This document shows positions 49,831-59,467 of a stretch of DNA of 64,000 bases, piece after piece. Each line of letters begins with the position of its first letter. Positions within the stretch are counted from its first letter, which is position 1. The notes beneath the pieces were generated by a model. The model saw only the letters and a program-made list of their open reading frames with translations, made no database searches and was not told the DNA's origin. Position numbers and translations under genes: made by a program. Origin of the DNA: Actinomycetota bacterium. GTDB taxonomy: Bacteria > Actinomycetota > Actinomycetes > Mycobacteriales > Pseudonocardiaceae. The stretch is taken from NCBI GenBank assembly GCA_021324675.1, contig JAJPIR010000278.1, positions 1 to 64,000 of the forward strand, in the 5' to 3' direction.

Positions 49831-51434
49831 ACTGCTCCGTTGACGACGAACTTGCTGAGTTCACGGCCGGTTTTGCCGTCGTATGCGTGCACGGTGCACA
49901 CCAGGCAGGAGTCGAAGCTGCGCGCAACATGTCCGACTTCCACCGGGTCCTCCGGGTCGAGGACTGGCGAACCGACCAGCGCCTGCTCGATCGGCCCCAG
50001 CAGCTGGGCGCCGTCACGCGGGCCGATATTCCACGCCGTCGGAGTGACCACCTGGTAGTTCGCGATCTTGCCATCCTCGATCACAATCCAGTCGGACAGC
50101 GAGCCGCGAGCAGCCTCTGTCGAACCGAATCCGCGACCCGATTCGTGTTCAACCGGTTTGACGTAGAAGGTTTCATGCAGGTCGAGCTGATCCAGCCAGC
50201 CACGCGTCCAGGTGTAGTACTTCGAAGCCTCGTGCATCCGGGCGAGCTGCCGGACCATCACCGAAGAGCCGATCTTTTCCACCATATCGACGAAAAGCGG
50301 ATCGTAATCCTGGAAGGGAGCCGCGTTCGGCGCGCCGGCCGCGATCCGGCGAGCCAGCGGACCCGCTTCCAGGGGTATATAGCCGAGCCCTGGAACTTCG
50401 TAACGGGGAGATTTGGCCCAGCTGTACTTACCCTGGCGTCGCCCGGCCTCCGGGTCAATAGGCCTGGTTTCGCCCTCGAACGGATGCCGAGCCTTGGTAC
50501 CCCGGTAGAAGGAGTGTGTCACATCCTCGCGGACGCGCGCTTGGTCGAATTCCCACCATCGCCCGTCGACGTACACCCCTGAGCGGCAGATGAGTGCGGA
50601 ATTGCGACCGTCGATCGTCGGATGTTCATACATCGAGGGTTCGAAATAGGTGCCGGTCGCCAGGTAGTTGCCTACCCCGGCTCCGTAGGAGTCGAGACCG
50701 ATGTCCATGCAGTATCGTATAAAAAACCCACAATCGCTGTTGTACTGCGACTCGTTCTCATTAACCCAGGTCAGCACATCGGCCCATGTGCGGTTATCCA
50801 GCCAGCGCTCCACCGAGCAGCCCAGCCACTGTTTCTCCAGCCAGTTGTTTCTCCAGTTCTCCAGGACCGCGATCGAGCGGGTCACGTCTGAGAGCGTGGG
50901 TGCGCACATGACGCCACCGGGCACCATGAAGCTGGAATGTGGCCACTGGCCGCCGAAAATCGCATAGATTTCCACCGGCTTGCTGGACAGCACCACCGCT
51001 GGGGCGTAGCTGGTTCCCACGTAGGGGGCAAAGCGACGGACTGCTTCGTCATAGAGTGGCGAGCGAGCATAGTTCTTATTGGTGAGGTCAATAGCGAACA
51101 GCGCGTAGAAATACCGCGGAATGCTCTGCATCGTCTCGCAGGCCTGGCCGATGTTGCGGATCAACGTGGCGTTAGGCGGTACCTGGGTCCGCCAGGCGAC
51201 GTCGAGTGCGTAGGCAGCCTTGTACAGGTGGCTGCCGCCGCAGATGCCACAGATGCGCGGTGTCACGATGAGGCCGGCCTGGGGGTCCTTGCCCTTCAGG
51301 ATCATCTCGAAACCCCGGAACATGGCGGCCTCGGTCCACGCAGAGGTCACGATCCCGTCCTCGACGGTGACTCGCACGTCAAGGTCACCCTCGACCCGCC
51401 CCAGGGGGCTGACGAACAGGTCGATCGCGGGCAT
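49827..51434 (-). CDS. hupL: [NiFe] hydrogenase large subunit, group 2a-like
   Basis: L1 motif RICGICGGSHLYKAAYALD; L2 motif SFDSCLVCTVHAYD; ends ~20 aa after L2 as a processed tail. Confidence 0.93.
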   Translation of the reverse strand: MPAIDLFVSPLGRVEGDLDVRVTVEDGIVTSAWTEAAMFRGFEMILKGKDPQAGLIVTPRICGICGGSHLYKAAYALDVAWRTQVPPNATLIRNIGQACETMQSIPRYFYALFAIDLTNKNYARSPLYDEAVRRFAPYVGTSYAPAVVLSSKPVEIYAIFGGQWPHSSFMVPGGVMCAPTLSDVTRSIAVLENWRNNWLEKQWLGCSVERWLDNRTWADVLTWVNENESQYNSDCGFFIRYCMDIGLDSYGAGVGNYLATGTYFEPSMYEHPTIDGRNSALICRSGVYVDGRWWEFDQARVREDVTHSFYRGTKARHPFEGETRPIDPEAGRRQGKYSWAKSPRYEVPGLGYIPLEAGPLARRIAAGAPNAAPFQDYDPLFVDMVEKIGSSVMVRQLARMHEASKYYTWTRGWLDQLDLHETFYVKPVEHESGRGFGSTEAARGSLSDWIVIEDGKIANYQVVTPTAWNIGPRDGAQLLGPIEQALVGSPVLDPEDPVEVGHVARSFDSCLVCTVHAYDGKTGRELSKFVVNGAV

Positions 51435-51484
51435 GTGGCCGTCCTTTCTGCCGTGGTGCCATCCCGTGGTGTCAGACCACGGTG

Positions 51485-52456
51485 TCAGACCACGAACATG
51501 TCCTCCTTGGACCACTGGGGTGCAGCAATCCGGGCAGCTGCGGCGTGCGCCATGTAGGTGAGATGGTCGTTGCCTTCTGGGACCTCCTTGGGCACCACAC
51601 CGCTGACCTTCTGTGTCTTGAACACGGTCCCCGGCGCAAGGTCAAAAAATGGATACTCAGGCTCAGTGCAGCCGGTGCATGGCATTCCGGCCCGGGTCTT
51701 GGAGGATTGCCGGTTCCAGAGGATCCGGTTGCACGGGGAATGGGTCATTGGGCCGCGGCAGCCGAATTCATAGAACAGGCAGCCTTTGCGGGTCCCCTCG
51801 CCAAAAGACGCGGTTCCCTGCTTGTATTCGAAGTATTGTACCCGGGTGCAACCGGTCTGGGTAAACGTCTTGAAAAACGTTTGCGGACGGTGCAATTCGT
51901 CGAGCGCGATATCTCCGGCGCGGCCGGTGGCCAAGGCGACGATAATCTGTGTAATCCAGTCCGGATGCGCTGGGCAACCGGGGATATTGATCACGGGAAG
52001 TCCCATCTTGGACCGGAAGTTCGCGCCAAGGAATCCGCCCCGTTCCCGTTTGTGGAATTGCAGACCCGTGGAATCCGACGGGTTCGGTGCTGTTGCGGGA
52101 ATTCCTCCCCAGCTGGCACAATCACCGATTGCCACCACGATCTGCGCGGCTGTGGCGAGGTCAGCGACCCAGTCCTTCATCGGTCGATCGGCGAACATGT
52201 CGAACCGGCCACTGCCGTATGGGCCCTTGATGACAGTTCCCTCGAGAATGAAGATGTCCAACGGGCGGACACCGTGTACGCAATCCCAGAACAGCTTCTG
52301 GGCATTGTGGCCCAGTTCAAGACCTAGCGAGGGATGCCACAACAGGTCAAGCCCGAAATCCGTAATGAGGTCGACAACGTTGGGTTCAGTGGCGTTCAGG
52401 AATGACATCGTGTTGCCACTGCATGCTCCCCCTTGGAACCACAGCACCGACGCCAT
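51485..52456 (-). CDS. hupS: [NiFe] hydrogenase small subunit, group 2a-like (no Tat signal)
   Basis: ASVLWFQGGACSGNTMSFLNATEPNVVDLITDFGLDLLWHPSLGLELG; GDCASWGG; FeS ligands CLFYEFGCRGP, GMPCTGCTEPEYPF. Confidence 0.93.
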   Translation of the reverse strand: MASVLWFQGGACSGNTMSFLNATEPNVVDLITDFGLDLLWHPSLGLELGHNAQKLFWDCVHGVRPLDIFILEGTVIKGPYGSGRFDMFADRPMKDWVADLATAAQIVVAIGDCASWGGIPATAPNPSDSTGLQFHKRERGGFLGANFRSKMGLPVINIPGCPAHPDWITQIIVALATGRAGDIALDELHRPQTFFKTFTQTGCTRVQYFEYKQGTASFGEGTRKGCLFYEFGCRGPMTHSPCNRILWNRQSSKTRAGMPCTGCTEPEYPFFDLAPGTVFKTQKVSGVVPKEVPEGNDHLTYMAHAAAARIAAPQWSKEDMFVV

Positions 52457-52869
52457 CGGGTCTCCTCTCAGGGGCGGGACCGTCTGATCGCACCCGGAGT
52501 CAACGCGAGAATTTGACCATGGCTGGGTCGGCCGGTGACTACGGGAAAACTCCCTGCCTGCTGTGCACCGCGGTACCCAGTGAAGACGGTATGACAAGCG
52601 AACCGTCTGTGATCACAAAACCTCCTCCTGGTGAGAGTCCGCAAAGTAAGCTAGCTCACAGGCTAGACCGCATAGCGTCGCCTGCCTATCTTCCAGGCGC
52701 ACGCACTGTCAGGATCGCGCACAGCGCTGACGCTGCGGCGCAGCGATACGAAGGGTTGCGTGAATATGGGAGCGGAGGATGGGTCGGCGCCAGCCGGTAG
52801 AGGCGGTCGGATGACCGGTCGTGGCCGTCGGGGACGCACGTCTGGTGGCGCTGAGAGTGGTCGCTGAGC

Positions 52870-53937
52870 ATGTCCCGACTGGCCAACCGCGGTTTTATCG
52901 ACGCCCGCCGGACTATGAGCCCGGTACGACGACGGGTGCGGTCTCGGGGCGTGCCTCCAGCGCTAGAGGGCCACGAGATTTTCTACACCGAGGACCCCGT
53001 CGAGGCCGCAGACCTCATCGGTAAGGCGCTGTCGCCAGGTCGGCTAACCCTCGGCAAGCTCGATGCTCAACGCTTCGCGGCCAGCCTGCACGGCGTCCGG
53101 ATGCGTGAAGTGAGCATGCTGTATCTGGACCTCAACATCGCGGCGGTGCTGGAGATCCCCCGCACCGAACCGCATTTCGCCGTGCACATGCCCACCAATG
53201 GCCGCGCGGTGTGCACTCTCGATGGTCAGGAACACGAGGGCAACCCGACCCGGGCCTTGATCACGAGCCCCGGTCAACGGTTGATCATGCGCGTTGACCA
53301 CGACTCGCCACAACTGGTCATCAGGATCGAGCAGGACGCCCTGGAACGTCACGTGACCCGCCTGCTCGGCCGCGCGCTGTCCCGGCCGATTGTGTTCGAG
53401 CCTGAGATGGACCTGCTCAGCGATATCGCGGTCCGCTGGCATGCGGCGGTCCAACTGGTGCACACCGAGGTGTTCCACCAGGGGTCGCTGCTGCAGCGCG
53501 GCCAGGGCATCGGCCCACTCGAGGAACTGATCATGAGCAGCCTCGCGCTGGTCCAGCCTTCCAACTACCAGCAGCAGCTGTCCCGGACCGCCATGCTCGC
53601 GCAGGATCCAGGGAGGCGGGTAATCCGTGCCTGCCTCAACTACATCGAGCACCATCTCAGCGAGCCGATCACGCTGCAGGACATTGCCCGCAACGCGGCG
53701 ATGAGTGTTCGCGCCATCCAGAAGGGTTTCCGCGACGAGTTGGGCACCACGCCGATGGAGTATTTGCGCAACCGGCGCCTGGAGCGCGCTCGCGAGGAAC
53801 TTATCGACGCGGTCCCGGTGGATGGTGTCACCGTCACCGAAGTTGCCTACCGTTGGGGGTTCAAGCACCTCAGCAATTTTGCGGTGCTGTACCGCCAGCG
53901 CTGGGGTGAGTCGCCTTCAGACACGCTGCGCCGCTGA
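52870..53937 (+). CDS. AraC family transcriptional regulator
   Basis: LNYIEHHLSEPITLQDIARNAAMSVRAIQKGFRDELGTTPMEYLRNRRLERAREEL. Confidence 0.88.
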   Translation: MSRLANRGFIDARRTMSPVRRRVRSRGVPPALEGHEIFYTEDPVEAADLIGKALSPGRLTLGKLDAQRFAASLHGVRMREVSMLYLDLNIAAVLEIPRTEPHFAVHMPTNGRAVCTLDGQEHEGNPTRALITSPGQRLIMRVDHDSPQLVIRIEQDALERHVTRLLGRALSRPIVFEPEMDLLSDIAVRWHAAVQLVHTEVFHQGSLLQRGQGIGPLEELIMSSLALVQPSNYQQQLSRTAMLAQDPGRRVIRACLNYIEHHLSEPITLQDIARNAAMSVRAIQKGFRDELGTTPMEYLRNRRLERAREELIDAVPVDGVTVTEVAYRWGFKHLSNFAVLYRQRWGESPSDTLRR

Positions 53938-53982
53938 TTCCAGATGTCGGGCGTACAGTCCGGGCTGAGAGGTGCGGCCACC

Positions 53983-54321
53983 ATGCATGAGCTGTCGATC
54001 TGTCAATCCATCGCCGATATTGTCGCCCGGTACGCAGAAGGTCGTGAAGTACGTACAGTGCACGTACGGGTCGGGCAATTGCGCCAGATCATTCCGGAGA
54101 CCCTTGTCCATTGCTGGTCCATGGTCAGCGCCCAAACCCCATTCGCTGGCTCGGTCATGCAGATCGAGACCATCCCTGCAGCGATCCGGTGCACGGTATG
54201 CGGATACCGCGAGACGATCACCGCGCCGGTCCTGCGGTGTGGCCGATGTGGGGCTCACGAGGTATCCATCGTGGCAGGTGAGGAATTTCTGATCACCTCG
54301 TTGGAACTCGCGGAAGCGTGA
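53983..54321 (+). CDS. hypA: hydrogenase nickel incorporation protein HypA
   Basis: MHELSICQSIADIV; CTVCGYRETITAPVLRCGRCGA Zn motif. Confidence 0.93.
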   Translation: MHELSICQSIADIVARYAEGREVRTVHVRVGQLRQIIPETLVHCWSMVSAQTPFAGSVMQIETIPAAIRCTVCGYRETITAPVLRCGRCGAHEVSIVAGEEFLITSLELAEA

Positions 54322-54602
54322 GACGGGACCGCCGATCGGCTGGCCACAGCTGGGTCCTAGCTGGCAGTGGGGTGTTCGTGTCACAACCGGACTACCCGTG
54401 CTGGGTCGCTGGGGACGTGCCGATGGAACGGGCCGGCGGGAAGGACCAGTTGCACGAGGAACAGCAGGGCAGCTGCACGTGCATCAGAAGATCCGCGATC
54501 GCGGTGACTCTCCACCACCGATTACGCGTTAGCGGGTAAATGTCAGATTATCTAACGCATTTGCGCCTTGACTGGTCAGCTTGATGATGCGACAGTCGAC
54601 GG

Positions 54603-54780
54603 GTGCCTGCGTTCGATTGTCTCGGTGACCCGGTCCGGCGGCGGATATTGGGAGCGCGCGCTGCTGGGCAAGCCACTGAACAGGTTGATGTCTGTGGGCC
54701 GCACCGCGTCTCGCGGTCGGGGGGGTCGCGCAGCGCCTGCGGGTGCTGCGCGACCATGGCCCAAGAGCGGCCCTTGTTTG
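54603..54780 (+). pseudogene. frameshifted ArsR-type HTH regulator remnant
   Basis: FDCLGDPVRRRILG in one frame, then AQRLRVLRDHG recovered in another frame. Confidence 0.5.
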
Positions 54781-54898
54781 CGGATGAATCTGCGTTCGAT
54801 TCACTGCAAATAAGGAAGCTGATTGGTTGACTGGCGTAGTTTCCTGGTGAGGCTGCTGCCACGGGCCTCGACCAGGTGTGCTCCGGGGAGAAACGACC

Positions 54899-55258
54899 GT
54901 GATCGTGCCCACGCCCCACCCGCCGGAGTTCCGCCGGCGTGCTGTAGAGCTGGCTCGTCGCGGCGATCGACCGATCGCCATGGTGGCCCAGCGGTTGCAG
55001 ATCAGCGAGTCGTGCCTGCGCCGGTGGGTACTTCAGGCCGATGTCGATGACAACGGTAGCGATTCGCGGCTCACCAGTGTGGAGAAGCGCGAGCTCGCGC
55101 AGTTGCGCAGGGACAAGCGGCGCCTGGAGCGGGAAAACAAGCTCCTTAAGCGGGTGATCGCGCACTTGGCCGAAGAGAACATTCTCGGCGGCCCCGCCCA
55201 ACCTTGCGATGCCGCCCGAGCTGGCGATGCCGAGATCGACACCGCCTGCACCGCGTAA
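54899..55258 (+). mobile_element. IS3-family OrfA-like transposase remnant (no OrfB)
   Basis: PPEFRRRAVELARRGDRPIAMVAQRLQISESCLRRWVLQADVD...LRRDKRRLERENKLLKRVIAHLAEEN; no OrfB/DDE ORF follows. Confidence 0.8.
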
Positions 55259-55259
55259 G

Positions 55260-57431
55260 TCAGCTGGCCTGCGTGGCGAGCAGTGCCTCGATGCTCTGCG
55301 GTGATCCCGGTGCGCCGAACAGCACGCCGACCGCCCAGTTGGCCCCGATGGATCGGCAGTATGCAGCCTGCTCGTCGCTGTCTGCCGGGCAGGCGATCAC
55401 GTTGGCGCCAGCGGCTCGGACCAGGCTGACCGAGGTCTGGGCCGCCCCGGACAAGACCGGACACAAGCCATGCTTGGCCACCATCAGCGTGGCAAGACGC
55501 ACGGTGAGCGGCGACAGGTCCGCTACGCAGCGCAACGCTCCGATGTCCCCCGCGAAGTCGTGAAGGCCGGTGCGGATGCCAAGTTCACGCAACACTCGGA
55601 CGTTGTCCTCGGCCTGCATACCACTTTCGCCGGCACTGCTACCAGCCAATTCCCCGGTGTCAGTGCGGATCGCGGCAACTGGCACGCGCAGCTCGAGTTG
55701 GGCTGGAGGCAGGCCGCTCTCGGCGAGGACTGTGGTGACCGTGGCGACCAGATCTGGATCCTGAGCCTGTGCCGGGGACAGGTTCACCGCGACCGGCGGC
55801 ACGGTTGCCCTCTGCTGCCGCCAGGTGGCTGCCTGCTGTGCCGCGGTCCCGAGCAGCCACCGGCCGAGTGCGTGGCTGGCCCCGGTCCGCTCGGCGGCGC
55901 GGGCGCAACGCTCGTGAGCTAGCCGTCCAAGCTGCGGATGGTCCCAACTCACCGCTGCTTCAACAGCCACCAGGTGGTGATCGGCCAAGGTGACCACTGG
56001 CTGGTAGGTGATCTGGAGCTGGCCGTTCTCCAGCGCGCCGGGCAGCGCCGCGGCCAGCTGGAGCTCCACGCGTTCTGCGCGATCGGTACCGGGGTCATAA
56101 CTGGCCCATTGCCGGCTGCCCTGGTTGCGCAGCCGGCGCAGCGTGACTCCGGCGGCGCGCATCAGCTCCTCGGGCCGGCACTTGCCGACCGGCAGCTGCG
56201 CGATACCGATGGTCGCGGTCAGCGCAATCCCCATGTCGTCGATGTAGTGCGGCTCGGCCAGTTCGGTATTGATCATTTCGGCGAGGACTTGGGGGTCAAA
56301 GGGGACGTCGGGTGTGGAGGCGCTGTCTTTCGGGGAGGGTTCCAGCAAGATTGCGTACTCGTCCGCGCCGAGCCGGGCCACCATCCCAGGGCAGTCGGCG
56401 ATCACGCCTTCCAGCCGGCGCGCGACGACATCAAGCAGCTCATCGCCTGCGCCGTAACCCAGGCCATCGTTGATCGTCGAAAAGCCGTCCAGGTCCAGGT
56501 GCAGCAGCGTCACGATGGCCGACGGCTCGTACCGGGCGAGCACCGTTTCCAGGTGGGTAAGTAAGAACTGCCGGTTCGGCAGGCCAGTCTGCAGGTCATA
56601 CAGCGTCTGGTGCTGCAATCGCTGCTCGAGTAACTGCAAGTCGGTGATGTCATCGACCATTGTCACGACGTACCTGGGCTCGGCCTGGTCATCGGGTAAC
56701 ACCGACGTGTCCAGATTGGCCCAGACCGGCTCACCGTCGACCCGGCGCAACGGGAAGCGACCCCGTAACCGCGGAATCCGTCCGGTGATCAGGTCGAGGA
56801 ATCGCTCGTGCATGGCAGACCGATCACCCGGGGAGAACAGCTCGCTCAGGTCGCGGCCCACCAGTTCACCCGGGGCGTAGTCGAGGATGTCTTCCAGTGA
56901 CCGGTTGCACTGGATGATCTCTCCACCTGGCTCGCTGATCGCGACGCCCACCGGAGAGGAATAGAACACCTGCCGGAACCGAGCCTCGCTGGATGCCAGC
57001 GCCTGTTCGGCTTGCCTGCGCGCGCGCAGCGCCGCGCGGTAGATCTCGTCCTGCTCGTCGAGACTGCGCTCACGCAGCGTGCTGGCGTAACCCGCGGCGA
57101 CGTCACCGGCCAGCCGGGCGATGCGGGCGCCGATCCCGGTATCTGGGATCGGTGGTGATGCGCCGCGCAGCAGATCGGGTAACCCGTCGATGATCAGCGC
57201 GAGCGTCTTGCCGAGTGTGTCGGTAGTCGTGAAGTGCGCGGCGACAAGTCCAGCACCGATCCGGCTGCCGGCGCTGGGATCGGGCTCGCGGGCCAGCGCT
57301 GCCGCGATCAGGTGGTCGACCAGGCCGGCGAGGTGAGCGACGAGCTCATCGCGTTCCAGCGACACATAGCTCGTGCCGGTGATCGCGTCGGCCCATCGCC
57401 GGGCGAACGCTTGCCGATCTGGGCGGGTCAT
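55260..57431 (-). CDS. PAS-GGDEF-EAL protein with degenerate catalytic motifs
   Basis: PAS segment FRQVFYSSPVGVAISEPGGEIIQCNRSLEDIL; GGDEF position reads GADEY; EAL position reads EAAVSW. Confidence 0.85.
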   Translation of the reverse strand: MTRPDRQAFARRWADAITGTSYVSLERDELVAHLAGLVDHLIAAALAREPDPSAGSRIGAGLVAAHFTTTDTLGKTLALIIDGLPDLLRGASPPIPDTGIGARIARLAGDVAAGYASTLRERSLDEQDEIYRAALRARRQAEQALASSEARFRQVFYSSPVGVAISEPGGEIIQCNRSLEDILDYAPGELVGRDLSELFSPGDRSAMHERFLDLITGRIPRLRGRFPLRRVDGEPVWANLDTSVLPDDQAEPRYVVTMVDDITDLQLLEQRLQHQTLYDLQTGLPNRQFLLTHLETVLARYEPSAIVTLLHLDLDGFSTINDGLGYGAGDELLDVVARRLEGVIADCPGMVARLGADEYAILLEPSPKDSASTPDVPFDPQVLAEMINTELAEPHYIDDMGIALTATIGIAQLPVGKCRPEELMRAAGVTLRRLRNQGSRQWASYDPGTDRAERVELQLAAALPGALENGQLQITYQPVVTLADHHLVAVEAAVSWDHPQLGRLAHERCARAAERTGASHALGRWLLGTAAQQAATWRQQRATVPPVAVNLSPAQAQDPDLVATVTTVLAESGLPPAQLELRVPVAAIRTDTGELAGSSAGESGMQAEDNVRVLRELGIRTGLHDFAGDIGALRCVADLSPLTVRLATLMVAKHGLCPVLSGAAQTSVSLVRAAGANVIACPADSDEQAAYCRSIGANWAVGVLFGAPGSPQSIEALLATQAS

Positions 57432-57761
57432 CGTGGCTGGTCTACCTCGACCTTGCCGGTGCACGCTCGACGGATTCTTTTAGCGCCTGCACCGCCGCAC
57501 CTTACCCGCCAGCGTGGCTCATGGTGAGTCCACCCGTTGATCACGTATCGTGATGAAACGTTACGGGGCGTGTTAGCGACAAGCACAGTGCCGAGCCGAC
57601 CCGATCGGCACCGCTGCCACGCACTGGGGGTTGGAGTATGAGATCAACTCGCGCGCGCTGCGCAACGCTGACGTTGTGCCCTCCTATGGTTTACCTGATT
57701 TGACGGCATTGTGCGCATGCAGACAAAAAGCTAATCGCAAGTCAATCCCCCGGAGCCCCCA

Positions 57762-59351
57762 ATGTCCAGATCAGGTAATGAATTGGTAGATCGGCGCGGA
57801 ATCGGCAGGCGTCGATTCCTTGCCGGGCTCGGTGTCAGCGCGGCCGGCGCGCTGATGTTGAATAACGTAGAAGCGCACGCCGAGAAGGTGGAGGGGCCGG
57901 TTCCCACGGCGGCTCCGGATCCCCGGTTCAGCCGGCTGTTCCAGCTTCCAGCTTTTGCTGATCCACGATCTTCGGCGGTCCGCGATGCAATGATCGATAT
58001 CGGCAAGCCCGGTGGGTTGTTGGATGCCGCAGATCCGTTGAACCAAGGCCCGGTACGGCTTATCACCAACCCGGAACTCAGCCCGAGAAATCGTGACCAG
58101 GACGTCCACCACATGACCGCGGGCACCACATTTCTCGGGCAATTCCTCGACCACGACATCACCTTCGACAACACCTCGCGGTTGGGCGTGGTCACCGATC
58201 CTGCCGCGACGCCGAACACCCGGGTCCCCACGTTCGATCTCGACTCGATCTACGGTGGCGGGCCGTCGGTCAGCCCGCACCTGTACGAGGCGCGCGACCG
58301 CGCCAAGCTGCGGGTGGAAAGTGGTGGGCTGTTCGAAGACCTCCCCCGCAATCCTGATATGACCGCGATCATCGCTGACCCGCGCAACGACGAGAACCTC
58401 ATCGTCGCGGGCCTGCATGCAGCATTCCTGCTGGCCCACAACCGCGCCGTCGATGCCCACCGGGCCGACCACCGGCCCGGTGACGCCTTCGCTGACAGCC
58501 GGCGGCTGATCACGCTGCACTGGCAGTGGATCGTGGTGAACCAGTTCCTGCCGCAGGTCGTCGGGCAGCCGCTGGTGGATGACATCCTGCGCAACGGCCG
58601 GCGCTGGTACCGCTTCACCAAGCCCAGCATGCCGGTGGAATTCCAGACCGGCGCCTACCGGTTCGGGCACAGCATCGTCCGGCCCTCCTACCGCGTGAAC
58701 CTGCACGGCGATCCCGGCGGCAATCCGGCCACCGGCGCTCCGGCGTTTTTCGGGTTCATCTTCGACCCGGCGGGCGAGCACCAGGCCGACCCGGTCGACC
58801 TGCGCGGTGGCGCGCGGGCCCGGCGCCGGTTCGTCGGCTGGCAGACCTTCTTCGACTTCGGGGGTGACCAGACCCAGCATGTCCGGCCGAACAAGCTGAT
58901 CGATACCAATATCTCCTCACCGTTGTTCCGCTTGCCCCTAGCCGCAATTCCCAGCCACGACGGGCCGACTGCGCTGCCGCAACGCACCCTGCTGCGGCAC
59001 CTGACCTGGTCGATGCCGTCAGGCCAGCGCATCGCCGCCTCGACGGGGTCACCGGTGCTTGGTTCGGAACACTTCCCCGAGCTGCGCAAATACAACCTCG
59101 GCCTGGATGCGAGCACCCCACTGTGGTACTACGTCCTGCGCGAGGCCACCGTGTTCCACGGTGGCGCGCAGCTGGGTCCCGTGGGCGGCAGGATCGTCGC
59201 GGAAACGATCATCGGGCTGCTCCAGCTCGATGCGTCTTCCTACCTCGATACCGGCTTCCGGCCGTCGCTACCCAGGCAGTCCCCTGGCACGTTCACGATC
59301 ACTGACCTGCTCCGCTGGGCCGGGGTGGATCCGGCAAGCCGTGGCCAGTAG
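57762..59351 (+). CDS. Tat-exported heme peroxidase family protein
   Basis: RRFLAGLGVSAAGAL twin-Arg-like signal; GQFLDHDITFDNTS; AFLLAHNRAVDAHR; FRFGHSIVRPSY-like segment. Confidence 0.88.
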   Translation: MSRSGNELVDRRGIGRRRFLAGLGVSAAGALMLNNVEAHAEKVEGPVPTAAPDPRFSRLFQLPAFADPRSSAVRDAMIDIGKPGGLLDAADPLNQGPVRLITNPELSPRNRDQDVHHMTAGTTFLGQFLDHDITFDNTSRLGVVTDPAATPNTRVPTFDLDSIYGGGPSVSPHLYEARDRAKLRVESGGLFEDLPRNPDMTAIIADPRNDENLIVAGLHAAFLLAHNRAVDAHRADHRPGDAFADSRRLITLHWQWIVVNQFLPQVVGQPLVDDILRNGRRWYRFTKPSMPVEFQTGAYRFGHSIVRPSYRVNLHGDPGGNPATGAPAFFGFIFDPAGEHQADPVDLRGGARARRRFVGWQTFFDFGGDQTQHVRPNKLIDTNISSPLFRLPLAAIPSHDGPTALPQRTLLRHLTWSMPSGQRIAASTGSPVLGSEHFPELRKYNLGLDASTPLWYYVLREATVFHGGAQLGPVGGRIVAETIIGLLQLDASSYLDTGFRPSLPRQSPGTFTITDLLRWAGVDPASRGQ

Positions 59352-59467
59352 TGGCCACTTCCTGGATGCTTCGTGCCTGCTTCATGTCCGCTTCGTGTTG
59401 GGAAGTACGAGGTAAGCCTGACGCCAGGCAAAGTGGCGGTAACAACAGTCGCCTAGCGTGACCAGCC

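Noticed and set aside
49827-51434. [NiFeSe] selenoprotein hydrogenase linked to selD
   Set aside because: Both L2 cysteines are TGC codons and the ORF is uninterrupted, so there is no evidence of selenocysteine.
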